In this document: positions 9,030 to 17,155 of the stretch, in pieces | Position numbering within the stretch: the stretch's first letter is position 1 | How the letters are laid out: every line of letters begins with the position of its first letter | The notes under the pieces: generated by a model | The model's database searches: none | What the model saw: the letters and a program-made list of their open reading frames with translations, nothing else | What the model was told of the DNA's origin: nothing | Program-made: the position numbers and the translations under genes | Origin: Moraxella canis | Lineage (GTDB): Bacteria > Pseudomonadota > Gammaproteobacteria > Pseudomonadales > Moraxellaceae | NCBI RefSeq assembly: GCF_002014965.1 | Contig: NZ_MUXT01000009.1 | Span: 1 to 64,000, forward strand | Reading direction: 5' to 3' | DNA length: 64,000 bases

Positions 9030-9327
9030 GTCATACCCCTAAATAACACCCCGCCGAACCTTTGGGTATAAAAAGCTTGCACTACACCAAAGGCTGGCTT
9101 GATCCATGATTAGCAAACATGGCGAATGCCAGATGATTGCCGATAACTGAGTAAGATTGTAACACCAAACCCAAGCATTAAGCAGCTTTGGTAAATGTAT
9201 TTTGATAATCTTAACAAGAATAATACAAGCTTTTTATGAAAGATTATTTAAAGCATAGTAAATTAGCCTAATTTTTGATATGATTAGCCAACCTTTTTAG
9301 TGACAAATTGTGAAATAGAGACAGTTT

Positions 9328-10137
9328 ATGAAAAAACATGCGTTAGTTGCTGCTGTAGCTGCCACCTTGGTTTTGGCAGGTTGTAATAAAGATTCGTCAG
9401 CGGCTGAGCCTAAAGCGGGCGAAAAATCAACTGTGGTTACCGATAAAAGCACCGAAATTGAGCAAGTCAGTTATGTGTTTGGTTATGACGCAGGCAAATC
9501 TTTAAAAAGAATTGAAGAGCAGCTTGATATTGATGTCTATATGAAAGCCTTTAAAGATGGCTATGCTGGTGCTGAAAGTGCGTTGACCGAAGCGCAAATC
9601 CAGACGCTGGGTCAAGCTTATGAAAAGCGTAAGACTGAAGAAGCGATGAAAAAGCAAGAAGAAGCAGCGGCTACCAATAAGGCCGAAGGTGATAAATTCT
9701 TAGCCGAAAATGCCAAAAAAGCAGGTGTACAAACCACCGCTTCTGGCCTTCAATATAAGGTGATCACCGAAGGCACAGGCAAATCGCCGACTGCCACCGA
9801 TGGCGTTTATGCTGCTTATGAAGGCAAGCTGACTGATGGGACGGTCTTTGATTCATCAGAAGGCGAAGCGGTACCATTTATGCTAAACCAAGTCATCAAA
9901 GGCTGGACAGAAGGGCTTCAGCTGATGAAAGAAGGTGGCAAATATGAGCTGTATGTGCCCAGTGATTTGGCTTATGGCGAAAATGGCGCAGTGAATGCTG
10001 GCATCGGTCCAAACAGTGTCCTGATTTTCACCATTGACCTAAAAAAAGTCGCCGACCAAAAAACCATCGAAGCTGAACAGCGCGCGATGATGGAAGCTCA
10101 AATGCGTGCCCTTGAGCAAGCACAAGCTCAGCAATAA
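9328..10137 (+). CDS. FKBP-type peptidyl-prolyl isomerase lipoprotein (FkpA/Mip-like)
   Basis: Periplasm-facing proline isomerase and chaperone. The signal peptide ends in a lipobox LAGC with Cys19, so the protein should be a lipoprotein. Residues about 40-125 form the helical dimerisation domain of FKBP_N type (VSYVFGYDAGKSL, then a long charged helix). Residues about 130-245 form the FKBP domain, with ASGLQYKVITEGTG, DGTVFDSS, WTEGLQLMKEGGKYELYVPSDLAYG and LIFTIDLKKV in the correct order. A glutamine- and alanine-rich tail follows. Length (269 aa) is slightly longer than Mip. It has its own promoter region and terminator. Confidence 0.93.
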   Translation: MKKHALVAAVAATLVLAGCNKDSSAAEPKAGEKSTVVTDKSTEIEQVSYVFGYDAGKSLKRIEEQLDIDVYMKAFKDGYAGAESALTEAQIQTLGQAYEKRKTEEAMKKQEEAAATNKAEGDKFLAENAKKAGVQTTASGLQYKVITEGTGKSPTATDGVYAAYEGKLTDGTVFDSSEGEAVPFMLNQVIKGWTEGLQLMKEGGKYELYVPSDLAYGENGAVNAGIGPNSVLIFTIDLKKVADQKTIEAEQRAMMEAQMRALEQAQAQQ

Positions 10138-10150
10138 TTGCCGACACGCC

Positions 10151-10178
10151 AAAAACCACCCCATTGGGTGGTTTTTTA
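10151..10178 (+). terminator. Terminator of the FKBP gene
   Basis: Stem AAAAACCACCC (10151-10161) pairs with 10166-10176 and is followed by T residues, 14 bases after the stop codon. Confidence 0.87.
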
Positions 10179-10271
10179 TTGCTAAATTCTCACTAAATCA
10201 TTGCAACCGAAAAATAAATTCGCTATAGTGAGCAAAATCATTGACAGCCTGTCAATTAACATGGATACATC

Positions 10272-10922
10272 ATGCTCGGCACAACAAACTTATTGACGTA
10301 TTTTTTGGCGGTGGTCGTGGTGATCATTTTGCCGGGTCCGAACAGTTTGTACTGCCTATCAGTGTCGGGATCGCATGGTCGGGAAGCAGGCTTGCGCGCA
10401 CTAGCGGGCGTTTTGCTTGGTGATAGCATACTGATCATTGCCACCGTATTTGGTGCAGGTGCACTATTAAAGGCGCATCCGCAAGTGTTTGAGATGCTAA
10501 AGCTGATCGGTGGGACTTATTTGGCTTATATTGGGCTTAGGCTATTGATGGGCGCTTATCATACTTTCAAAAATCGCCAAGCCATTCTTGAGGCGACCGT
10601 TTCCATCAAGCCGCCCAAGCAACAAAATTATTTTTATCGATCCTTGAGCTTGAGCCTAACCAATCCCAAAGCGATTTTATTTTTTCTGTCGTTTTTTGTG
10701 CAGTTTGTTGATCCAAGTTATGACAAGCCTTTATTGAGTTTTTTAGTTTTGGCGGTGATTTTACAACTGGTCAGCTTTAGTTATCTGATGCTGTTGGTTT
10801 ATACTGGCAAAGCTTTGGCTGAAAAATTTTCAAAACGCCCTGTCTTTAGTAGCTTTGCAATGTTTGGTGCTGCGATGTTATTTATCGGGTTTGGGGTGAA
10901 TATGTGGACAAGTCAGTTATAA
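10272..10922 (+). CDS. LysE/RhtB family amino acid exporter (LeuE-like)
   Basis: Inner-membrane exporter with about six hydrophobic helices and 216 residues, the usual size. The family signature lies in the first helix, IILPGPNSLYCLSVSGSHGREAGLRA, shown here as PGPN near residue 22; the second conserved block is SLTNPKAILFFLSFFVQFVD near residue 130-150. The last block and the spacing resemble LeuE (leucine efflux), but family members transport different amino acids or homoserine lactones, so the substrate is only a guess. The next gene starts 48 bases downstream on the same strand. Confidence 0.85.
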   Translation: MLGTTNLLTYFLAVVVVIILPGPNSLYCLSVSGSHGREAGLRALAGVLLGDSILIIATVFGAGALLKAHPQVFEMLKLIGGTYLAYIGLRLLMGAYHTFKNRQAILEATVSIKPPKQQNYFYRSLSLSLTNPKAILFFLSFFVQFVDPSYDKPLLSFLVLAVILQLVSFSYLMLLVYTGKALAEKFSKRPVFSSFAMFGAAMLFIGFGVNMWTSQL

Positions 10923-10969
10923 CTTTGCCAACCAATTGGCGGCTGATGGATGAGAATGTAGAGGTTTTG

Positions 10970-11995
10970 ATGCGATTTAAACATGTTATGATTTACGCGC
11001 TGATGATGAGCGCGGCGCCGATCGCCTTGGCAAATGAGTCAAATACTCAAGCCAATGACACTCCGCTGCAGACCGAAGCGGAGGAACAGACTCCTGATCC
11101 AGACCAGGCAGGGTGGGCTGATGAAAATCATCAGAACTTCAAAGACTGGCTACAAGACAGTGCGGATAATATTGATGGTTGGTTTGGTGAAAAAAGATCA
11201 AAACAATCTGCCAGAGCCAGTTTACGCGTGATGGTAGATACGACCTGGAATGAGTATGATGGCACCAAAATCAAGCCGCGTGTGCGAGGTCGAATCAAGC
11301 TGCCAACCCTTGAGGATCGTTTTAGCGTGGTTTTTGGTGACGATTCATTGGATTATGAAGCGCATGATGGTGCGCTCAATGATGATCGTACGGTCGCGCC
11401 AAACGCCAATGATCGCCGATACGATCGCCGCGAAACACGAGAAAGCAACTCCTCTTTGGCGCTGCGGTGGTCAAATTTTCGCCGTGATAATAAGATCGAT
11501 GCTGATGTTGACCTAGGTGTCAGATCAAACGATGTCTATATCCGCGCCAAAGCCGAAAAAAAATGGCAGCTTGATCATGACATTGAGATGCGTTTTGAGC
11601 AGATGTATCGCTACGGCACCCACACTGAACATACCGCCGTCTCAACGCTTGAGTTTACTCAGCCGCAGTCGGAGCGTAGAAATTTGGTCAGTCGCAGTCA
11701 GCTGCATTATACCCATAAAGGCGACGAAAATTTATATTGGCACAGCAGTTTGTTTCAGCGCCATTTTATACCTGTCAAACATGGCACAGGCGAGCTGAAC
11801 TATGGCTTATATGTGGGCGGGGACATTGAAGATAAAAAGGCACACCTGAACACTTATGGACCATATGCCGGCTATCGTCAGCCCGTATGGCGCCCTTGGC
11901 TGTTCTTACAAAGTGATGTCAGCTATTATAATAACAAACGTGAAGATCGAGACCATCACGCGTCAGTATTTGGGCGAGTCGAAGTCATTTTTTGA
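10970..11995 (+). CDS. Predicted outer membrane protein, unknown function
   Basis: I do not recognise the family. A signal peptide is seen at residues 1-21 (ending ALA), then an acidic, glutamine-rich linker to about residue 60, and then about 280 residues with alternating hydrophobic and polar residues, many aromatic positions and a C-terminal Phe after VEVIF. This pattern fits a beta-barrel in the outer membrane. ATG at 10970 was chosen over an upstream in-frame ATG at 10904 because it starts the signal peptide and follows a TAGAGG site at five bases. The 3' end overlaps the convergent SGNH hydrolase gene by 40 bases. Confidence 0.72.
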   Translation: MRFKHVMIYALMMSAAPIALANESNTQANDTPLQTEAEEQTPDPDQAGWADENHQNFKDWLQDSADNIDGWFGEKRSKQSARASLRVMVDTTWNEYDGTKIKPRVRGRIKLPTLEDRFSVVFGDDSLDYEAHDGALNDDRTVAPNANDRRYDRRETRESNSSLALRWSNFRRDNKIDADVDLGVRSNDVYIRAKAEKKWQLDHDIEMRFEQMYRYGTHTEHTAVSTLEFTQPQSERRNLVSRSQLHYTHKGDENLYWHSSLFQRHFIPVKHGTGELNYGLYVGGDIEDKKAHLNTYGPYAGYRQPVWRPWLFLQSDVSYYNNKREDRDHHASVFGRVEVIF

Positions 11996-12750
11996 TCAAA
12001 TCTTTGACTGATGGCTTTTGTGATTACCTGAGCCCAAAGATCGTAGGTGATGGCACTGGGATGAAAGCCATCACTGGCAAACAGCTTATCAATGCTGTAG
12101 TCATCTAGAGAAAACTCGCCCCGTAGATACATCGCTTTGCCTGTTTGATCGGCTTGGCAGGTGTCAGCAAGCAGCTGATCAAGGTGCGCTGCTTGGGCTT
12201 GGATGAAGTGATTTAGCGGTCTTGGTAAAGCAGGCATCAGATGCATGGGCGGCAAACTCAAAAAGATGATTTGCTTGGCGCTAAATTTTCTTACCAAGAT
12301 CTGAATTATGGCTTCGATATTATCTTGCCATTGCCTATCGGAAGTCTGCTTTAGCACATCATTGACGCCCATGCTGATCACGACTGTCTCTACAGGGCGG
12401 GCGCTCAAGGCATAAAGTCTTGCCAAAATTTGATGGCTGGTATGCCCAGAAGTGGCGTGCAGCTGATAATCGATGCGCCCAAATCTGCCGCCCTGTAAAT
12501 GCTTGGCAAGATGAAAGTTAAGGCGACCTAATACTGCTTGGGCTTGGGTTGTGACGCCTACACCCGCCCCTGCCGAATCGCCAATGACCATCAGGCGTAT
12601 CGTCGCTAGGTCTTGTCTGCTATCATCGATCACAAAGCTGCCAGTTCTATCACCGCTTGGCTCACCTAAGCTGATGACCGATCTTTTGACTGTGCGTGCT
12701 TGATGCAAATATAGGGGAATGAGTAACCAGTCGCGTTTACGAAATTTCAT
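11956..12750 (-). CDS. SGNH/GDSL-type esterase/lipase
   Basis: SGNH hydrolase of about 264 residues. Block I is VIGDSAGAGVGV, with the catalytic Ser in GDSA; block III holds ISMGVNDVLK (Gly and Asn of the oxyanion hole); block V is DGFHPS near the C-terminus, with the catalytic Asp and His. The N-terminus has no obvious signal peptide. ATG at 12750 (MKFRKRD) was chosen; a TTG at 12774 is possible. The substrate is unknown; relatives act on acyl esters. It is followed at its 5' side by the NadM-Nudix gene on the same strand, about 50 bases away, so cotranscription is likely. Confidence 0.85.
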   Translation of the reverse strand: MKFRKRDWLLIPLYLHQARTVKRSVISLGEPSGDRTGSFVIDDSRQDLATIRLMVIGDSAGAGVGVTTQAQAVLGRLNFHLAKHLQGGRFGRIDYQLHATSGHTSHQILARLYALSARPVETVVISMGVNDVLKQTSDRQWQDNIEAIIQILVRKFSAKQIIFLSLPPMHLMPALPRPLNHFIQAQAAHLDQLLADTCQADQTGKAMYLRGEFSLDDYSIDKLFASDGFHPSAITYDLWAQVITKAISQRFDQKMTSTRPNTDA

Positions 12751-12801
12751 ATCAAATCGCCAAATTTTTGCCAAATTCTAAGCGCTCATCTGATCGCTGC
12801 G

Positions 12802-13830
12802 TCAGAGTCTTAATAATTTGCAAATGATGCCATAATGATCTTCAAACATGGTTTGGGCGTCCAGCTGTGATAGCGGCAGCCAAAAAGCAGAATCGGCATC
12901 ATCACCGCCTTGGACATTAGGCAGCTTGTCTTGGGGCGGCAACTCAAAATAATACGCCATGGTCACCGTCCGAGCGCGCTGGCTGCGTCCAGGTGCATCA
13001 AATAAGTGGCTTGCTTTTAGGCTGTTTTTGAGTAATTTGCTATCCAGCTGTGTTTCTTCTTGGACCTCGCGAATGCAGGCGTGATAAAAATCTTCATCGC
13101 CATCCACAAAGCCGCCAGGCAGTGCATAGAGCCCACGCCCATAGTCACCCCCTCGCTTGACCAATAAAATATGACCAGATTGCACGATCACGGCATCGCT
13201 TGTGATGAGACTTGGGGGATAGGGCGCCTCTTGCCAAGCAGCTTGATATGCTTGAATGTGCTGATATTCGCGTTTAAGATAATGATAGCTATCCGTGCGC
13301 TCAAACGCATCTAAAAACTTGCCACTGGCAGCAGTCAGTCTCTCAAACGCGGTGGACTTTTTATCCAAATCATCACCAAAATACGCTTTTCTGATCGGCG
13401 TGGCGGACAGCCCTTGAAAATTATCTACCTCAAAGCTGCCATACTGGGGAAAAAGATGCAGATAATACGAGCTTTCGTCTTTGGTGTGCCCGATGATGCC
13501 GATGCGTTTTTGGGCGCTGTCGCCTGTCATGCTCGTTATGGCGCGCTGCACACCGATCAGCCATTTATTATCATTATAAGTGGCGTCATTAATGGGGGCG
13601 CAGTGTATACGCTCACGCTCAAGTTCGCCAAAACTATTTAAAATCATGGTGCGCCGCTCATCGGCAGTGAACGGATTTTTTGGGGTGCGTGGCGCGTTCG
13701 ATGAGCCAATCAAAACAATCACCCGATCTGCATGCGCCAGTGCCTGCATCACGACATGATGATGACCTTGATGAAATGGCTGAAACCGCCCAATAAAAAC
13801 CAAATAATCAAACTGCCGTGATGAGTGCAT
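12802..13830 (-). CDS. nadM: Bifunctional NMN adenylyltransferase / Nudix hydrolase
   Basis: Two-domain enzyme of NAD metabolism. The N-terminal half makes NAD from NMN and ATP: GRFQPFHQGHH, with the HxGH motif at residues 20-23, and the second nucleotidyltransferase motif LSATPIRK near 141-148. The C-terminal half (about 210-342) is a Nudix domain with a complete Nudix box at about 240-262 (GGFVDGDED, then REVQEE), typical of ADP-ribose pyrophosphatases. Length of 342 residues matches the NadM-Nudix fusion. ATG at 13830 with GGA eight bases upstream is preferred over a TTG at 13842. It is the only intact NMN adenylyltransferase seen in the window, which matters because NadR here lacks those motifs. 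Confidence 0.92.
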   Translation of the reverse strand: MHSSRQFDYLVFIGRFQPFHQGHHHVVMQALAHADRVIVLIGSSNAPRTPKNPFTADERRTMILNSFGELERERIHCAPINDATYNDNKWLIGVQRAITSMTGDSAQKRIGIIGHTKDESSYYLHLFPQYGSFEVDNFQGLSATPIRKAYFGDDLDKKSTAFERLTAASGKFLDAFERTDSYHYLKREYQHIQAYQAAWQEAPYPPSLITSDAVIVQSGHILLVKRGGDYGRGLYALPGGFVDGDEDFYHACIREVQEETQLDSKLLKNSLKASHLFDAPGRSQRARTVTMAYYFELPPQDKLPNVQGGDDADSAFWLPLSQLDAQTMFEDHYGIICKLLRL

Positions 13831-14001
13831 ATTTTTATCCAAAATTTAAAAAAGTTGGGTTGATAAAGTTAGGCTATGTTACCATATAGGATAAAGATTT
13901 GCATGATTTGTTGCTTAGGGTTCAAGTGCGCCATCGCTTGATGGGCTTGATTTGGGCTTAAGCCATGTTATTTTGACAGGATAATTAAAAAGAGAATTGC
14001 C

Positions 14002-14613
14002 ATGAGCGAAGCTTTAACCAGTAATATTAAGATCACAGAGTCTGCCCAAGATTACCTTGCTGAGCTGCTTGCTAAGCAAGCGGTTGAGGGGATTGGCGTG
14101 CGTATTTTTGTGGAACATGCAGGTACGCCGCGTGCCGAGTGCTGCATGAGCTACTGTCAGCCTGACGAAGTTGATGAGGCAGATTTGCACATTGACTATG
14201 CCAAATTTACCGCACACATTGATGCTGATAGCATTCCTTATCTGCATGATGCGGTGATTGATTATAATAAAGATCGCTTTGGTGGTCAGCTGACTTTCCG
14301 CGCGCCCAACTCAAAAGTGCCACAAGTCGGCGAAAATGCCAGCATCGAAGAGCGCATTAATTATGTGCTGCAATCAGAAATCAACCCAAGTCTTGCAGGT
14401 CACGGCGGTTCGGTAGAGCTTTTGGAAGTCATCGAAGATGAAGCGGGTCTGACGGCTGTGCTGAAGTTCGGCGGCGGCTGTCAAGGCTGTTCGGCGGTGG
14501 ATGTCACCTTGCGTCAAGGGGTAGAGGTGCAGCTAAAGCAGCAAATTCCTGAGCTGACCCAAGTGGTGGATGACACCGACCACAGCGTCTCGGACAACGC
14601 ATATTATAAATAA
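14002..14613 (+). CDS. nfuA: Fe-S biogenesis protein NfuA
   Basis: Iron-sulfur carrier that delivers 4Fe-4S clusters to apo-enzymes. The N-terminal part (about 1-100) is the degenerate A-type domain ([19 protein letters not shown]), and the C-terminal part is the Nfu domain with the cluster-binding CxxC at Cys160 and Cys163 ([14 protein letters not shown]). Length 203 aa agrees with NfuA of Acinetobacter and relatives. It stands alone between divergent nadM and convergent adenosine kinase, with a terminator just after its stop. Confidence 0.95.
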   Translation: MSEALTSNIKITESAQDYLAELLAKQAVEGIGVRIFVEHAGTPRAECCMSYCQPDEVDEADLHIDYAKFTAHIDADSIPYLHDAVIDYNKDRFGGQLTFRAPNSKVPQVGENASIEERINYVLQSEINPSLAGHGGSVELLEVIEDEAGLTAVLKFGGGCQGCSAVDVTLRQGVEVQLKQQIPELTQVVDDTDHSVSDNAYYK

Positions 14614-14626
14614 TTTGAATAAAACG

Positions 14627-14655
14627 CCCTTTGATGATCGTCAAAGGGGGTTTGT
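14627..14655 (+). terminator. nfuA terminator
   Basis: Stem CCCTTTGA (14627-14634) and TCAAAGGG (14641-14648) with a six-base loop and a short T-rich tail. The position between two convergent genes suggests it may work in both directions. Confidence 0.75.
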
Positions 14656-14656
14656 C

Positions 14657-15667
14657 TTATATGACAGAATCTTTAATGGCTTGATAGTCTTTAACGAGCA
14701 GGCGTGGACCAAACTGACTGACAATTGCAGACGCCACCGCGGCAGCTAAGCGGCCGCAGCTTGGCAAGTCCAAACCTTGTGATAAGCCGTATAAAAAAGC
14801 ACCGGCATAGTTATCACCTGCACCGTTGGTGTCGATGACTTGGCTGACAGCGACACTCTCAATGCTGTGCTCAATGATGCCATTATCACCGCGGCAGGCT
14901 ATGGTCGTAGGCTTATCGGAATTGGTGATGACCACCAAGTCGCTGTATTTAAGCAGTGCATTGACAGGGTCAGCATCGCCATCTGCCTCGGCAAACAGTG
15001 ATGCTTCATCAGCATTACAGAACACGGCATCCACGCCTCGGCTTAGCATGGCAGTCAGCCCATCTTTGGCAAATTTAACGACAGCAGGATCAGCAAAGCT
15101 CACCGCAATCTTAGCGCCAGCAGCGCGCGCCTGTTTGTGCATCTCGCCAAGTGCTTCGCTGATAGAAGGCGACATGGCTAGATAGCCTTCTAAGTACAGC
15201 CACTTTGCACCCATCAGCGTCTGAAAATTAATATTAGTAGCGTCAATCTTGCTGCTTGCCCCTAAGTGGGTCTGCATCGTGCGCTCTCCGTCTGGTGTCA
15301 CCAGTACGGCGCAGGAGCCCGTCGTACCATTGACTTGTACGGCATAATCAGCATCTGTATCGACGCCAGAGTCTGCCAAATCTCCCAAATAAAAATCCCC
15401 CATATCATCACCCCCGACTCGGCAGTGATAATAAGCACGACCACCCAAAGCTGCAAATGCCACCATGCTATTGGCTGCCGAACCGCCGCCAGCTTGTTTG
15501 GCAGGTTTTAGATTTTGTTCATCCAGCTTGGCAAACAGCGCATTTTGGGTATCGGTATCTGCCAGTGTCATATTACCGCGGGTTAAACCAGTGGCATCTA
15601 AAGCATCATCAGATAGGGTAAACTCAGTATCAACCAAGGCATTGCCGATGGCAACTACATCATACAT
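14657..15667 (-). CDS. PfkB-family sugar/adenosine kinase
   Basis: Ribokinase-superfamily kinase of 336 residues. The first PfkB signature GGSAANSMVAFAALGG is near residue 60-75, and the second, DTNGAGDNYAGAFLYG, near 285-300 contains the catalytic Asp in DTxGAGD. The start VVAIGNALVDTEF and the lack of a lid characteristic of ribokinase point to the adenosine kinase-like bacterial group; guanosine, inosine or a sugar remain possible substrates. ATG at 15667 follows AAAGAGAA. Stands alone; the nfuA terminator closes the 3' side. Confidence 0.88.
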   Translation of the reverse strand: MYDVVAIGNALVDTEFTLSDDALDATGLTRGNMTLADTDTQNALFAKLDEQNLKPAKQAGGGSAANSMVAFAALGGRAYYHCRVGGDDMGDFYLGDLADSGVDTDADYAVQVNGTTGSCAVLVTPDGERTMQTHLGASSKIDATNINFQTLMGAKWLYLEGYLAMSPSISEALGEMHKQARAAGAKIAVSFADPAVVKFAKDGLTAMLSRGVDAVFCNADEASLFAEADGDADPVNALLKYSDLVVITNSDKPTTIACRGDNGIIEHSIESVAVSQVIDTNGAGDNYAGAFLYGLSQGLDLPSCGRLAAAVASAIVSQFGPRLLVKDYQAIKDSVI

Positions 15668-15801
15668 GGCGCATTCTCTTTGAATTGTGGGGTGGATGGC
15701 TGATTGATGCCATCAGCTTAGCATTAATCAATGATTTAATACAAATTAAAATAAGCCATCTGATCGTCACAATCAAACGACTTATTCATGAGATGTCAGG
15801 A

Positions 15802-16251
15802 TCAGTCGGCGGCTAATTGAACGACCAATAGATCGCTTTCAACATCAGGCAAGATGCTATCAGCAGTCGCGCCAGCAATCCACGCTGACAGACCTGTACG
15901 CTTATGACGACCAATCACCACTAAGTCCACCGCATGCGCTCGGCAATAATCAACAATGCCTTTACGCCCTGAGATGGCGGTCTTGATATTGACATGGTGC
16001 GCTTGCAAGTGGTTGCGCGCAAGCACTTCTGCTAGGCGTACACGAGCTTTTTGGCAGCGTTCATCGTCGATTTGTTCGTGTAAGGCTGACGCAGGGATCA
16101 GCTCATACCCAAAGCCAAGCATGGTCTCTTCGACGATGTGTAAGACCGAAAGCTGAGCTTGTGGTTCTGACTCCAAAATCCATTTGGCTTTTTGAGCGAC
16201 CAGGTCGGTGTCGTCTTTTAGGTCGGTCACGAGTAATACATGCTGATACAT
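15802..16251 (-). CDS. Universal stress protein UspA family
   Basis: Single-domain Usp fold of 149 residues. N-terminal strand HVLLVTDL has the conserved Asp of the family, and the C-terminal part holds VDLVVIGRHKRTGLSAWIAGATADSIL, matching the nucleotide-binding region G-2x-G-9x-G only loosely (an Arg-His-Lys run and Ala-Gly-Ala in place of the usual SHG and GSV). ATP binding is therefore uncertain. The ATG at 16251 is preferred over the adjacent GTG because AAGGAG lies six bases upstream. Stress induction is known for the family. Confidence 0.88.
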   Translation of the reverse strand: MYQHVLLVTDLKDDTDLVAQKAKWILESEPQAQLSVLHIVEETMLGFGYELIPASALHEQIDDERCQKARVRLAEVLARNHLQAHHVNIKTAISGRKGIVDYCRAHAVDLVVIGRHKRTGLSAWIAGATADSILPDVESDLLVVQLAAD

Positions 16252-16341
16252 CACTTTCTCCTTAGTTTGCCAAGCCGTTGGGTTAGTTTTAGTATATCAA
16301 AAGCTTGGTGATAAATCATCTTGGATTTGCTAAATTTTACC

Positions 16342-16992
16342 TTACATGATCATGCTTTTGTCATTGTCATCGCTATGGAGTTTGCCAATCTGTTCGCCAT
16401 TATCTGAGATGGTCAGCAGATACACATCGCAGTTATTTGGGCGGACAGCCAGCTCATACGCAGCAAAGGCGCGCTTATCATGGACTTTTTGACCATCGGC
16501 ATGAAGCAGCTGCCAAATGAGCATCCCAATCCACATGCCATGGGTAAAGACCACATAATCGCCATCATCCATTTGGGCAAAAGCTTGTCTGGCGGTCTTG
16601 ACGCGCGTTACGAATTCATCAAAAGAGTCCGTCTGATCGCTGTCACGATGGGCGTTATCGGTTGCCCAAAATTCATCTGCCATCACACGAATTTCGGCTA
16701 AGCACTTTCGCTCAATCCTTTGAAAATCCAGCATATTAAATTCTTGGAGTGCATCAATGAGCTGACTTTCACGCCCAAGCTTGGTCAAATAAGGCTTGGC
16801 GGTCTGTGCGGTACGAATATATGGCGACACAAACACCGCTTGTGGATTAGGCAGTATTTTTATGAGCTTTGCGCTGAGTGTTTCGGCTTGTTTGATGCCC
16901 AGTTCGGTCAGATTGATGAGATGATTTTGGTTGATGATAATGCCTGCGTTGGATTCGCTTTGGGCATGACGGATAAGAAAAAATCGTTTCAT
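16342..16992 (-). CDS. Histidine phosphatase family protein (phosphoglycerate mutase-like)
   Basis: Branch of the histidine phosphatase superfamily. The phosphate-accepting His is in LIRHAQSESN near residues 6-15, a second Arg is in YIRTAQTAKP near 60, and the second catalytic His is in FTHGMWIGML near 150. Length 216 aa. The substrate of such bacterial proteins (SixA/CobC/PhoE-like) cannot be deduced; a broad-range phosphatase is likely. The gene stands alone on the minus strand, upstream of and divergent from the M16 protease. Confidence 0.85.
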   Translation of the reverse strand: MKRFFLIRHAQSESNAGIIINQNHLINLTELGIKQAETLSAKLIKILPNPQAVFVSPYIRTAQTAKPYLTKLGRESQLIDALQEFNMLDFQRIERKCLAEIRVMADEFWATDNAHRDSDQTDSFDEFVTRVKTARQAFAQMDDGDYVVFTHGMWIGMLIWQLLHADGQKVHDKRAFAAYELAVRPNNCDVYLLTISDNGEQIGKLHSDDNDKSMIM

Positions 16993-17155
16993 AGAAAGCT
17001 AATATGAGCGCTAAAAGTGGCTGTATAAAAATCGCAAAACAGGTGTCTTTGATGGATCAAAGCGCATAAGAGAGCATAATTATGTTAAAATAACACACTT
17101 TTTTAGATAAATATATGACTTAATAAACAGTTTAACCAAAATTTTGGACAATTTC

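Noticed and set aside
10904..10969. Upstream in-frame ATG that would extend the outer-membrane protein
   Set aside because: The extension precedes the signal peptide and overlaps the exporter gene; the ATG at 10970 has a ribosome binding site at the right distance.
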